Shown here: one piece after another, positions 11,072 to 63,186 of the stretch | Layout of the letters: each line of letters begins with the position of its first letter | Position numbering within the stretch: position 1 is the stretch's first letter | From: Membranipora membranacea | Taxonomy: Eukaryota; Bryozoa; Gymnolaemata; Cheilostomatida; Membraniporidae | Direction of reading: 5' to 3' | NCBI GenBank assembly: GCA_914767715.1 | Contig: OU612068.1 | Span: 4,650,001-4,714,000, forward strand | DNA: 64,000 bases | The notes under the pieces: generated by a model | The model's input: only the letters and a program-made list of their open reading frames with translations | Databases searched by the model: none | Told to the model about the DNA's origin: nothing | Made by a program: the position numbers and the translations under genes

Positions 11072-14000
11072 TGTCACCAAACTACATCAGATGTTCGACT
11101 GCCTGAATGTGAAAGTCACTCCAGCCCTGTTGATATGAAATATCAAATTGTCAAACTTATTTAGCCTACAGATCAAGCTGTTTCCTAATGAGTCACCTCA
11201 ATGTCAGCTGCCAACATGGATTTTGTTTTGAGCTGTTTTGGCTATGCTGTGAAGTAATGCGTACCTATTGAAGGATTTCTATGTAAAGATTTCTTGAAAT
11301 TAATTCATTATCAAATAACACTGTTTGCTGCCAGTGTTTGGGTATTTCATTGTGCATAGATATGTTGAATGAAATTAAAAATTTCATTGTAAATTGTTAG
11401 AGATAGCATGATTTAAAATTGCTTTGAACTAGATTACCTGGCAAATTTTGTTTGCTTTTATCTTGCAAGATTCGTGGGTTCCACTTCAAATCAGGCAAAG
11501 TTTTGTTTTGATTTCAGTCCTTCCAAATATGATTTATAGAACACTTCAATTTCACAACTCAAAGTTTACCTCTGTGTCCCAAATAACTTGCACAAAATAC
11601 GGTCAGGTGTTTGATGGTGAGGTGGACTTGTGTTCTCCGCACTTGCAATTTGGTAATATTTCTGTGTCATCAATATCTGACCAAGTCACATGGGTGGAAC
11701 AGACTTGCATCTGTCCCAGAAGAATGTCATTGGTATCACGTATCCAACGGTCAATGTGGCCACTGTTTTTGTTTGTTATACCCTTGATCTCTGGACACTC
11801 ACTGTAACTGTTAGAGGTTTAAGTAGTAGTTCACATGTGGTGCCCCCCCCCTCCCCCGTAATAGGTACAGTCGCTGTCTGTCAGCTTTGAGTAGTTCGTA
11901 CCTGCATGCCCTGTCAAACTTATTGATGAAAAAAAAGCTGCCTCGCAAAATGGAAGGACGCAATCATTTCAGTTGTTCAACATTAAACCATCCCTATACT
12001 CAGACCTCTAAAAACTATGATGTAGCACCTAATGCAACCCTGACACTGTCAATCAAAAGTTGTTGTTAACCATGACACTGCATCTTTCCATTGTAAGTTC
12101 CGCTACCTGCTTCCAGGATGCATAAACTGATACTCCCTTGCCGAGGACCATATCAAGTGAAAGATGTTAAACCACCATCACCCTTCTCTGTACTTTACAT
12201 GTCTGTATTAGAGCGGGCTCAAAGATATGGAAAGTAAATCAAATGAACTTACCTTGTAAGTCACTCAGGTGGCTCTAATGTCAGTTGGTGTTGAGGCTTG
12301 ATGAAGTTTTTCTCAGAAATGCCTCATTCATTCCTTCATTCAGTCAGCTACTATAGCAGCCATCTTGTATCCAATGTAAACAGCTACTACGCAAACACAG
12401 TACTGCTTTGTGTGAGCTTTGTGTGAGCATGTATAATTCAATAGCCACATTCTAAACCTGCAGCATGTATGGGACTGCAGTTTTTCACTCAATAATATTA
12501 TCGGAAAACTTCTATAGAAAGGGAAAGGACTGACGCTGCATGTTAAAATTAAATACTGATAAAATAATCAATTATGGAGATATCGAACCTGCACAGTGAA
12601 TACTACTGCTGCAAATGATCGCACATTTTCACCATATGTCTCCTTCCGGTAAATGTGAAACTTTGTCAAGAGGGCTCATCACAACTAACAATTTACTTTA
12701 ATAACTGTATTTCACGGTTCCAACTACTCGCCCTCACATTTTCTAATTTTTGCTTACTTCCATCTAAAAACCAAAACCCAAAAATTGAGGAATAGATTTT
12801 CAAACCGTTGTCTTTATTCTTGGAGCATTTAGAGTTGAAAATATATTCTGCTTATACCGGCTAGTTAGCATGACGGACAGATTTGTATAGTGTGTACACA
12901 GCATATTGATTTTTTTTAGCTTTAACAAGCTTCTCATTTGCAAATCTCTAGGTAATGCTCCAAATCAGCGCAAGACTAATAATACTTTATATTACAACAG
13001 CTGGCCTTGACAGCGACCAATTCCATACCTTTACAATTTACTTTGTCCCTATACTGGCAAAAAACTTCAATCGGAGAAGGTTTCCAATGCATAATGCAAA
13101 ATCTTTTGAGCCTCCTGCCTAAGCAGTGCTTGTTTACCTGTACATTGTCAGTAGATCCTGAAAAACAAATCATACTGGCAAAGATTATTTAAAAAGTCAT
13201 TGATACCGGTCTATCAGACACACCGGTAGTTGTCCACCCCCATGCCGCTGTTACAAAACGGGTTAGTCATAAAATATCTCATGCTCAGCGTGATTTATTT
13301 ATTTTTGTTGTTGTGCAAGCAGAGTTTGAGTGTTATATTTCTCTTGATCTGTCTACCTTGATCAAGGGATGTTACAAAATCCTCACGTCAAAGTAGGCGA
13401 CAAAAAATAATTGATATTTTTGGCAACAGATTATAGATCAAAAATCATAAATACCATCTAATTGCAAAAAATAAAGTTCAAATTCCAGAGTGATTGTTTA
13501 TCACTAGGCTTCGAGGCATCGACAGTAGCCATAACCGGTGCATGAATTGTTGCACAGCTATATGGTCTGCTGAAAAGTGCTGAGCGCCAATATTTTGTCA
13601 GAAAGTAATTCTAAATCTTCGCCCAATTAGTCGTGATCACCTCCGGCACCAACAGTCACATGAGTCGACGTCAAACTGATCAGGAAACTTTGCTCATTCC
13701 GCTCATCAAGCCAACATTAATATTACACAACTGACTTTTCAAAAGGCTTCACTTAGTGGGAGGGCTTCTAAAGCTTCAACAAGGTGACAGGAGTTTGGCA
13801 GGCTTTAATCGCAGAGATTGATATACAAGTGATCTAACCTAATCTTGCCCTATGGCATCAGTCACAATCCTTTGATGTTGTTGCAAAAAATGCTATTCCT
13901 GATCATGAGATGATCAAAAACGAGTGTCACCCTGTGTGAAAGATTACTGCAATAAGTCGAATAGCTACCCTAGATACCTATAGGGCAGATGCTTACTTCA

Positions 14001-16262
14001 ATGAGTCAAGAGCCGCTCTCTCCAGACAGATAATGTCAAACGGGCAGTCTCCACTGTTGCTCTATTTCGAGCAAATTAGTGTGAATAGTTATTGTAAGTG
14101 ACAGTTATACACACATCAAGTAAATAGGTTGTGTCGTGGGTGTATACATTTTATGACTCTGTTATAAACAATAATGTCCAGCATGGCTATCAATCCATCT
14201 CACCTACTTTGCTGACTGTTGATGTTTAGGCGGCTTCTTTTGATCAAATTACAGCTCAGAATATCAATCTTTTTCACTATGACAAGTGAGGTAATTTTGT
14301 TTGGCACAAACAATGAGATGTGAACCTAGGAGTGGTGTATTTTGTGAAATTGTACCCGTTAGACAAGCTCTTCAACCTGTCAGAACTTAGTGTCAAGAGC
14401 CCCTGATTCTCTCGATTGTTTTATTTCTAGACAAAGAATGAAAATTCTGCCACTCAAATTTATTACCAATTTACCACATCGAGTGCAAAAACCTACTCCT
14501 AACTCCTATGGTTTCTTTGATCCCAAGTATTCTGCTAGGAATCATGTGTCATAATTTATAATTCAACATTTCAGATGTTTGTGGAATAAATGATTGTTTT
14601 CTTTGTGGAGGGCTGCTGCTGTGCCACAATACCAATAAATCATGTTCCCTAGCTGTCAAATGTGACGGCAGTTGGTTTACAAATTCTCTGGTTGGTTACC
14701 TGCTAAATGTATAAACAGGTGCTTGGGTTGAATATTTTTTACTTTTGGTTCCACCCAAATTCCACTGAGATGATATCAGCAACACAAATTGTACTAGATC
14801 ATCTTGGTAATGGTAATGAGATGGGCAATTAAAGTCTGCAGAACAGTCTGTCATTCCACTCTCCAACCAGTGAAGGCCAAAAACCTACCTCACCATTTCT
14901 CTCAAATCAATAAACATTCATCCATAGCCATTTTTCAATAATTATTGCTGATATATTTACTGATAGCACAGTATCTTGCAGTGTTGTCTGCATATCTGAA
15001 AACATATCTGATGTGACTCTTCTGCCGCCAGAGCAGACATTTCACATCACTTTCATCTTGCACCAAGTTCCATATTTGGAGAGAATTCTGCGATCCTGAC
15101 TGCACGGTGGAGTAATTTATGGTCCGTTTTTTATCCTCCTTGATTTCCAGTAAACACCTGAGTCACTGTATTATTCAGTCTATTTCAGTTTTGTTTAAAC
15201 TTTAGTACATTATGGTTTCTTCTTGTGTGCAATCAGGATAATATCTGACTATGGCCTGATCGTACGGTGTTTGACCCTACCAGGTTATGACATCATACCT
15301 GTGATGTCATGACGGACAACATGATCTCACCATCTTACAATGTTGATTTATTTTCTAACTGTTAACTAGCTAAAGATGAATGTCAAGTCTCAATTGTGAT
15401 GTCACTGAAACCAATCTGATTTTACAGGTAGGGCCTATTTACAGGATTTTATACAGCAGCTGATAAATTTAGATTCATAGTTCTATTTTTAGTAACAGTG
15501 TCACAGTATTTAGGAGGTTGTGATTAACAAGACTGTACCAGGATGGTGTCTGAAATTCAGGAAGTCATTGATTGACAGTGCTGTTAATCATCACTACATT
15601 GAGAAACCTAAATTTAAATTTTCGAAATATTTTAATCATTGTGGTAGCTATTGATGGCAACAACCTATAGCACTAACCTGTCTTGTCGGTTCTGATTATT
15701 TGGCGATTGATGGCGCGTTTTACAAGGAAATACAAGGAACTTGTTTATTTGCAATCTTAAATTCCTAGATTTAAAATCGTTTGGTAAGTTTCAACATTTG
15801 GCCCAAAATTTCAACCAATTTCTGAATGTGGAGTGTTTTAATGTCTCTACACAATAAATCAAGTACGAGGTGTGACCTATACATACTTTTGAACGATAGA
15901 ATGATTATTTTCTGTCCTTTATATGTTTGTTCACTGCAATCTTCTGTCTTTGTCTTACCAATAAGATTATCATTTATTTACCGAAATGAACAAAAAACTT
16001 GGAGTGCTGTGAAAGTTTCTAACCCGCCAGTAAACCATTACGCGCTGTACAGCCTCTTTGATGTTGTCGTTTTACAATGTTGTCTATAGATTATCGTGGC
16101 ACTTAGCCAACTTGCCATAAATCAAATTGATTGACAGGTTCCGCAATAGCCAAGTCAAGGTGATAGAATATCATGATTTGACGGGTTTTCTCTGTTACCG
16201 ATGGCAACTGAGATCTTTGTTGTGATTGGCCGGCTGATAGGCTGTCATAATTTCGCATCAGA
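11072..16262. other. Divergent intergenic region between the HAD-like and zinc-finger genes
   Basis: 5.2 kb holding the upstream regions of two divergent genes. No certain gene. A weak minus-strand exon candidate lies at 11603-11807. A C-rich run lies at 11841-11857. An inverted repeat atgacatca...tgatgtcat (9-bp arms, 6-bp loop) lies at 15287-15310. Confidence 0.6.
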
Positions 16263-16268
16263 TATAAA
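16225..16268 (+). promoter_or_regulatory. Zinc-finger gene core promoter: inverted CCAAT box and TATA box
   Basis: ATTGG (inverted CCAAT) at 16225-16229 and TATAAA at 16263-16268. The TATA box is 107 bp before the ATG, so transcription would start near 16293-16300, close to tcattgct, and leave a 5' UTR of about 75-80 bases. Position and spacing support a real promoter; activity is inferred. Confidence 0.6.
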
Positions 16269-16374
16269 TTGTTGGACTGAGAAAATTCATGATTATTTCA
16301 TTGCTCAGCGCACCAGAAGTAACACTCGTATCTCTTGTGAACTATTGGAATATTTAACTCGAAACTAGAAAAAC

Positions 16375-16434
16375 ATGACCATGCAGAAAGGAAGACAAAA
16401 CCAATATCTCAGACCTGACTCTCCTCCTTCAAAT
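16375..16434 (+). CDS. NET zinc-finger gene exon 1
   Basis: Twenty codons (MTMQKGRQNQYLRPDSPPSN), phase 0, donor gtaagt. The short first exon joins in frame to the SPLAML motif, as in other NET genes that split just before this motif. Confidence 0.8.
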
Positions 16435-17577
16435 GTAAGTATAATTTCCAAGCGGCTTAGATTGTAGTTGAGCAATTTTGCAGCATTCGCAAGTTATGTC
16501 TGGTGGAAACAACCGTAACCAAAGACAGATCCAGTAACATTTACAAAATTATATATTATATTATATATCACAAGAAATAATCCTCAAGCTGTATATTTAT
16601 TTGATGTTTTGTTTTTATTACAGTTGAAGAAATCACCACTGGCAATGTTGGTAGAAACTTGCAGCAGCATCGGACAGGAGTTGACTAAAACAACCAAGCC
16701 AGCAGACATCGCCATACAGCTTGATGGCCGAAAGAAATCCCCATCTAATTTAAGCAAGCCATGCTCACCAAACAACCGTCCCAGCCCAACAATGCCTCTA
16801 CACAGAGGAGTAAAAGCTAACGGTAACATCTACAGCTCAGCAACCGCTGCCAACCAGATCTCCAGCCTCACAGCACAGTACCAGCTAATGTACCAACAGC
16901 TGCTTTATCAGGCAGAGCTCGACTACCAAAGAGCTAATACTAAACCTACAGTTGGGGCAGCTCCCGCACCTCTCAAACCTCTATGTGCTATGTGCAGCCT
17001 GACCCCAGGGTATAACGGACATTGTATCCACACAACCACAGACAGTAGCGCTGCCTCTACAATCAATCCTGCTATGCTCGCTATGTTGAACCCGGCAGCA
17101 GCCCTTACTTATAGTAAACTAATGGGACTTAGCACAGAATCAGCTCTCAGCAGCTCACAGCAGGGATTAGTTAGGAGGTCTAGTGTGTCACCCCCATCTG
17201 CACACGACAGCAGAAGATCATCAGCCTCTAGTAACCACACAGTCTCTCCTCCATCTCACCTCATCCGAGATGCTCAACCTATGGATCTCGCTCGCCAGCG
17301 ATCTCCTAGCCCCCTCCCTCAAAAAGAATGCCACTGGGTTAACGCAGAAGGCTACTGTGGTAAAAGGTTCCACTCACAAGACGACCTGATGTCACATCTC
17401 AAGTACCATGTGATCACTTGTCCTAATGTGCCATCAGAGAAATCACGATCACCTCTCAAATCATACAGAGACTCTAACTTCAACACAAACACCAGTAGTA
17501 ATGTGTTATCTAAACATAGATTCAATCCATACGGTCTACCAGAAAAACATCTCACAGCAGCCATGCTCAGGCATTAA
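16375..17577 (+). CDS. NET-family C2H2 zinc-finger protein (noc/elbow/ZNF503/ZNF703-like)
   Basis: Two exons, 16375-16434 and 16624-17577, encode 337 residues. The family marks are present in order: a buttonhead/Sp-type motif SPLAMLVETCSSIG (residues 24-37), a Cys-rich motif PLCAMCSLTPGYNGHC (in the middle), and one atypical zinc finger with eight residues between the cysteines (C256, C265, H278, H282). The C-terminal peptide contains FNPYGL. This arrangement is that of noc, elbow, ZNF503 and ZNF703, nuclear co-repressors that bind Groucho and shape appendage, brain and eye development. The protein is shorter than the vertebrate members (about 590-650 residues). Low-complexity Ser/Pro stretches separate the motifs, and PMDLARQRSPSPLP is seen before the finger. 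I used the first ATG after the TATA box; a second ATG lies two codons later. Its introns and exons are few, and it converges on ARFGEF. Confidence 0.87.
16624..17577 (+). CDS. NET zinc-finger gene exon 2
   Basis: 317 codons and a TAA stop. The acceptor is gtttttattacag. It holds the SPLAML motif, the Cys-rich motif, the zinc finger and the C-terminus. Confidence 0.9.
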   Translation: MKKSPLAMLVETCSSIGQELTKTTKPADIAIQLDGRKKSPSNLSKPCSPNNRPSPTMPLHRGVKANGNIYSSATAANQISSLTAQYQLMYQQLLYQAELDYQRANTKPTVGAAPAPLKPLCAMCSLTPGYNGHCIHTTTDSSAASTINPAMLAMLNPAAALTYSKLMGLSTESALSSSQQGLVRRSSVSPPSAHDSRRSSASSNHTVSPPSHLIRDAQPMDLARQRSPSPLPQKECHWVNAEGYCGKRFHSQDDLMSHLKYHVITCPNVPSEKSRSPLKSYRDSNFNTNTSSNVLSKHRFNPYGLPEKHLTAAMLRH

Positions 17578-20500
17578 AGTCTGTATTTTTTATCTTATTT
17601 GTAAAAAGATTAATATATTATTCCTAAATTATGTTCATTATAATTTTATTGCTATTTTTATGACTTGAACAATCAACCTGATGTTTCAATAATTATTTCA
17701 TTTCTTTTATCACTCAATAAATTACAGAAAAGGGAAAACAAAATTTTTCAATAGTGAAAGTCCCGCAGTTTAATTCAAGTGTCATTGTTGACTATCCCAG
17801 GGTTGTAAAAAAATATCACGGAACTCAAATCATGCTCCCACGGCATATCTGGTCACCAGATCTCAGAACAATAGAAAGCAGACATTAATGGTGGAACCGC
17901 TTGGTTCATTGATTTATCACAAAATAACTACTGTCAATATCCTGTCAAATATTGGATTACATGTAAATTGATAACGCTGTTCAGTGATGTTACCATGACT
18001 GAGAAAGTGGTAGATCAGTATGCAGCTGGTGTATACGGTGTATACGGTGGTACCCGTACCACCACCATAATGATTATCTAGGATAATTACTGCCTGTGGA
18101 AACTAAAGATTTGTGTAACATTGTAAACCCTTCCTCTTTAGATGATGGATGAGGATCCGATTAATCTTTATCAGACCTCGTTATAATAGATCAGTTTTGT
18201 TGATATCTGTTTTATTAGTTTTGACTAATGGCTCTGCCCTTAGTGACCAAAGCCTCATCGTAAGCTGTTTGTTGTTCAGTTTTGAGTGAGGTGGAGGAGC
18301 ATGTCTGAGGTTTATTTTTCACATAGTATTCTTATTTATTTGGCAGCTATGTGTCTATTGCTAATCTTAGCTGGTATATTTTAATTGTAATTTTGAGCAT
18401 GGCATGGTTTACATCTCCCCAAGAACTTTAGAAAGACATTTAGATAAACTTTGAGAAATGCCATCTTCCAAAAAACGTTAAAACCAAAGGAGTGTTTGCT
18501 ATTTCAAAAATTATACATAAATCAAATCGGGGAGAATAAATATTTCTCTATACAAGCGGCAGTCATTGTCTGAATTTATTTGTTCCTTCTCAATTGAATT
18601 ACGCCTGCACAGATATTATTCAAGGAACCAGCCGGTTTTTTTTAGTTCTGAGTAATGTTACTCAGATAATTAATATTTGTCTTTGCAGTTATTAGATTGG
18701 CTGAGCTACAGGAAACTTGCTCAGTGGTGTCAAATAACATTGACAGCTTATCATCACAATTTTTTTCCTCGTTGTGGCTGCGACCTGCTCTTTCCTCACA
18801 ATAATTTGTACTTTGATCTCGATAACAAACAAGATTACACAACAATTTGACTGACAGATATAACCTCTATAATGATCAGTTGGACTGCCTCCCAGTTGCA
18901 TGCTCCTCTCAACGCTGACAGACACTGACAAGGACTGGCACCACCTAAGCAGTCATAAAAAGAACATAACTGGCACCTTTGTTGATGACAGTGGTGACCC
19001 TTGATTCTGAGAAAAAAAATTCCATTTTCTTAAACATTCCATACTTTTGTTTGAATTGGCAGCTTGACAACAGGTAAAATTCTAATTTAGTGCTCGACTC
19101 ACGAACTTTTAATGTAATCAGCTGTCAGACAAAGCTTCTCAAAGTACAGAAGGTTAACATCGACCTGTCACTACTGAATTCAGCCGACACCTCGGTTCTT
19201 ACTATCTCTACCTATTCTACCTACCTACCTACCTCTTACTATGACTACCGATTTCCATAATCATTTTACAAGCCAAATTCAGTCAAATAACCTATACCAC
19301 TAAGTCTCCAACCAAGCAATCTCTGGGGAATCTCCTGGTAAATTCATGGCAAAAATCAAATTCATGGTACAACAAAACCTCTATGGAAGGGTTATGGGGC
19401 AACAATATTGCATGAAAACTAAAACAGCTTTCGTTAATTTCTCTCACCCAATCGGTTTTGAACACCTTTTAAACCGAGGCTTAGTGTAAATCCAGGATTT
19501 TGACCGAAAGTCAGCGGCATGTGAAATGAGAACCTGAGGATGAGAAAGGTGCTGCCATTAGTAACACACTTTGAAGTGGGTATTAGAGGTTCTCATTGTG
19601 ATAGAGCAGCGAAGCAGCACTGATAGAGGAAGGTAAAGGTAATGATTTCTGACAGCTCCGATCTCGTGAATCATGAGGTGTTATGACAAGCATGTCTTAA
19701 AACAACAACTTAATCTTATATACAGCACCAATAAATCGGTAATATAAGATTGGTGTGAGCCTCTCGCTACAAAATATTATACCTACGGGTGATATATTGG
19801 AGGTTTGGCATCTTGCTATCTAATTCTCCAGGTTATCAATTATAAAACAATGTGCAATAAAACGTAGTCTGAAGTGAAGGCTGGGAGTAATGACAGGATA
19901 GGGTCTGATGTGTCTGTATCAGTGATCAGCATCAGACAAGCAGCAAATACACTCAAGGGAGCATTCCCCACTGACATTAGCCTGCCAACATATTACGTCT
20001 ATGTCAAAGTATGATGTGGATTTGGAATTTAAATTTCAACTTCATAAATTTTAAGTGGAGAACTAAGCAGATATTGACACCTAAGTATGGCACGTATTTT
20101 TACTTGTGCTTATCGTCGTAATCACCGGAGGCCAATATCTGTGAAACAGCACTATTTGTTGTTGGCATTTCATCACGGTGTTAGGGCTGTGCTGTCAATT
20201 TTCATTTGAGTTTATCAGAGTGCTAATCTGTGACTAAGCTGTCTGACATTAAGAACTGGGTTTGTTAAGTCATTGTGTAGCATTAATAATATCATTTCCA
20301 TATTTCTATAATAAAACCTGACACGGTGTCAATGACCATTAATTTAGTAAATGTCTGTTTGTGTGTCTTAAACCAACTAGGAAGGGGTCCGGCAACAAGC
20401 ACCCAGCCTGAGATGTCATTATCATAAGCTGTCAAAAGTTGAGAAAACATAAAGCCCAAGACGTCAATCAAGATCATAGCTCCGAGCGTTATGATATTTC

Positions 20501-21301
20501 ATCAGGCTGCTATAATGATAATCTAGATTGACAAATTGGCAACTCAGATCCTGGAGTGGCTAAAAATATCAATGCCAAACTGACAAACAGTCAAATCAAA
20601 TATCAATATTACACAATATCTGTCCAATAATGTGGTGAAAACCCAAAAATCAAAGCATACCAAGTTAACAAGCGTCTGGGATTGTAATAATTTAATTCAG
20701 CTATCAAAATAATTGCTATACACCAAGTGAAATAGACAGATTTGGTGAATACATTTTTGCATTGAGAGGAAAAAAATTGGAAATTAATTGCCTGCCATCC
20801 AAATCAATAGAAAACAAATCAGCCATTCTTAGACTGCAGGGGAGACAATCACAAATATCTCAGCATTGTGTCCTGAGCACACAATAAATACAAATCATCG
20901 GCATGGCCACAAAAGGAAAAAGTTTCAGGAAACAGTCTTGATAAAATCACGTATGCACAGAAATATGTGGAAGAAAAATTTAGAGACTTGCACTTGGTAA
21001 ACATAAAGCGCTGACTTGCATCGGATACCAAAAACGAATCATCAAATTAAAACATTAGGGTCAGCGGATTCATGACAGTTAGGCAGCAGATATCTCTCTT
21101 CATTACATGTCATGTCTGACAGTAACCAATATCTTGATTGCACTAAAGTATCGACATTGCGTCATTGAGCTGCCAGTCCATACTGAATAAAACCCACCAT
21201 GGAGAGTGCTAGTGCTTCCTATAAACCCATGGATTTCCGGCCATCGGAGTTAAAGATAAGACCACATCTGGTTACATTCTGTAATCTGTTGGTGACACTG
21301 T
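17578..21301. other. Convergent intergenic region, zinc-finger gene to ARFGEF
   Basis: 3.7 kb with both 3' UTRs. I see a short (ctac)n-like run near 19205-19233 and a 10-bp-arm inverted repeat (aatcttatat...atataagatt) near 19722-19752. No gene seen, and no clear minus-strand AATAAA close to the ARFGEF stop. Confidence 0.6.
17716..17721 (+). terminator. Zinc-finger gene polyadenylation signal AATAAA
   Basis: AATAAA 139 bp after the stop codon, in an AT-rich 3' UTR. It is the first canonical hexamer on this strand after the stop. Confidence 0.55.
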
Positions 21302-60440
<39,139 letters not shown>

Positions 60441-60544
60441 GCTTTACACATTCTATATTGAGAACAAGTTTAGGGTTAGAAAGTGTAAGGAAGAAAAAAT
60501 ATTTATTTCCAACTCTACACTCCCAGCATTTCCTGTTTTAAGTT

Positions 60545-60562
60545 GCAGTGCATTGTGGGTAA
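60545..60562 (-). promoter_or_regulatory. ZNF143/Staf-like site upstream of ARFGEF
   Basis: On the minus strand this reads TTACCCACAATGCACTGC, 105-122 bp before the ARFGEF ATG. It resembles the Staf/ZNF143 half-site with core CCCA-x-AATGC known from housekeeping promoters. Binding is inferred. Confidence 0.45.
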
Positions 60563-61025
60563 GAAGTCATATACAGGTAAAAAAGAAATACTAAGCTCCA
60601 TCTATACATTTGCCTGCGATTAACAAGCACGGGACTATTGATAAATAACTAAGATCTGAATCTATCTGATACATGATGGACTGTAGTTAAAATCCCTCAA
60701 TGTATATCATGTTCATATCATAGAAACTTGGGCAAAAAGGTCATGAACTCATTGTAAAAGAAAGTTGGCTGGGCAAATACATGCATTCTTGTATCTTATA
60801 ATGCAAGCAGGGAGTGAACAGTTACAATGAAGAGGGAGTTCATTGGAGTGAAGCTGGCTTAGTGATGTGGTCAATTTTCCAAACATCATTGCCACACAGT
60901 TTGAATCTCAAGTAGGTTCTTGTACCACAGGAGAATGGAATAACTGAGGGAGTTAAATGATCTAATATAAATAATGACAAACAAGGATAATTGCTGTACT
61001 CTCAGACCCAGAAAAAATATTGTCA

Positions 61026-61074
61026 TTTCAACTTCAACCAAGGCAAGGAGTAACAGTTACTCCTTGTTTCAACT
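61026..61074. repeat. 23-bp palindrome near tttcaact direct repeats
   Basis: Arms caaggagtaac and gttactccttg around one central base (61044-61066). Copies of tttcaact lie at 61026-61033 and 61067-61074; the left one is ten bases away from the palindrome. Confidence 0.55.
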
Positions 61075-61264
61075 ATAGTCTTCTCTCAACACCCTAATAA
61101 TTCTCATACTCAAATCTAAAGGTAAGCTGTTAACAACACAACAATTAACCAGTCAAGTGAGTTCTTATTATCTGCTCAGAAACATAGATAATATGTCTCA
61201 TGAGTCTTATTTACTAAGGAGAAGGTATGATTTTCATGATTTCATTCACATGCTTACCAAGAAT

Positions 61265-61484
61265 CAGGGGGATCTTTCAATTAGAAACAGCTAGGCCAGG
61301 GGTCTCGCTTTCAGATCGCTCAGTCACTTGATGGAACTATATACATTCTGAGTGAGCGATTTGGGAGTGATTTTCTCTAATTGAAACACCAAGTGAGTGA
61401 TAATTTTGAGCGATGTGATAGTGATGTGATAGTGATAACTTGCTTTAGTAAAGGATCACTCTTTCTAATTGAAAGACCCCCCTG
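61265..61484. mobile_element. 220-bp MITE-like element with 23-bp terminal inverted repeats
   Basis: Left terminus CAGGGGGATCTTTCAATTAG... (61265-61287) and right terminus (61462-61484) are inverted repeats matching at 22 of 23 positions. There is no coding capacity. Internal words (gatcgctcagtcact and gagtgagcgat) are also mutually inverted. The flanks show no 8-bp duplication; at most 'aat' is shared. Superfamily open; the CAGGGG end resembles hAT types. Confidence 0.75.
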
Positions 61485-63186
61485 AATTATTTTTAATTTA
61501 ATTTCCATCCATACCACGATCAAGAATTGAAAATATTTCCCTTTTGCTTTCTGATGTCGCTGCTTCTTCTGCTGCTATTCTGGATTTCCCACTCACTCAC
61601 TGGATCCGGTGTTAATCCTATATTTAACACTGGCCACATTTAACACTCACTTCGTTTAACACTCACCATGACCTTTCATAATCTGTAGAAGGATACTTAT
61701 GTTAAAAATAACTGTATGGAAATTATGTACATCATTTTTTGTTATTATTAATATTATTACTATCATTCTCAGGATAGCCTTAGTATAAAGGGGTCAATCT
61801 GTTGTATTATATTATTTGTAGCTGAGTGCAGGTGCACCCTACATTCAGAATCTATCAAAATCTTATGGGCTACGTAACGTTGTGGTCTTCGCCAAATGAC
61901 AAAACTGTAGGATTTCAGGGCCAATTAATTGTACTTTATATCGTGTCCTGCTCCAGATTGATTTGTACGCCTATCAACGCTGTATGCTGTTATTTAGATG
62001 AAGAGTTGGCAAACAGACTTTGTATGTGAATTCCTGATTGCTACCTGTTTTTTACATTTATATTAGCAGTAGCCAATTTCAATAATCCCATAGATTCAAT
62101 GAGTAAACCTTATTAGCTGAAATATTTGTACTTTGTTGGGATTTCAGCTAGCCTTCAAAGGATTATGATCTCTAATACTCTGTAATGAGACGATTTTGCT
62201 GTGAATTGAAGGCCCTATCTCAGTTTGCAATCAGTCAAAATGACAGCCTAGCTGAACTGACCAGTTTTGTTGGACATAGCAGTTTCACTACATCGTTTAA
62301 CTACTTGGGTGTAACCAAGGAGTTATAGTTAGAATCTCTTATTACTTGGTGTTACAGATAGATATCTTGGAAAGTTGATCCTTGCAAGATATGAAAACTA
62401 ACAGTGTGTAGCCAGATAATGAATTAGGTGCACTTGATATAGTGTGTTTGATTTCATGACTAATGTAATGACACTGGCCAACGAGCTGACTTTGTCTCAA
62501 AACATATGTATATATAAAATTAAATTACCTAGGGGAGTGGTTTCTACTCATGTTGGCGTATAGTTTTGTGTATGTTTTGTTTTTCCTTACTATGATATGT
62601 AAGTACATCCACCTACATTGGGGACATGCATGTAGGTGTTTCGTGGTGTTCTACGCAGTTGAATAAAGTATTTACTTGGTGGCCTCATAAATATTATTGG
62701 GTTTAATCGGCTCAAGATAATTTACCTTCAATGATATGAGAGGCGAAAGTGGCTTATCTCGAGTGAGCATAATAATAATGCATTCTTTGTTCATGATATG
62801 AACACTGCCTGCCTCACATTTCTTCATCTCTAATATTTAGCCTGTTTATTATTGTCTGAACAAGGAGTGAAATGTCTCGATAACCTCTCGACCCACAACA
62901 AAGCATTTTTCTCTGATCATTACATGAATTCTTTTGCCAACTTATGTGGGAGTAGAGCTCAAGCATTTATTACTAATAGGTCTGGACTCTGGATATGTTG
63001 TTGTGTGTCAGTACCATAACTCTATGGTCAGTACCACCAGGAATATGAATCATTGAAGTAACAGTAACAGATGTATATTCTAGTTTAAGATTTCCTTCTA
63101 TGCTGGTACAATAGGAATCATTTGCCAGAAACTGTTCCTTATGTCATAAGCGAAATTTGTCGATCGATTATTGGCTATTTTATTTT

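Noticed and set aside
11448-11807. A 119-codon plus-strand open frame
   Set aside because: Begins at a non-ATG codon, no homology recalled, and composition like translated AT-rich DNA.
12111-12240. Short peptide with GPYQVKDVKPP resembling an integrase tail of LTR elements
   Set aside because: Only about 40 codons with no neighbouring retroelement domains, long terminal repeats or second match.
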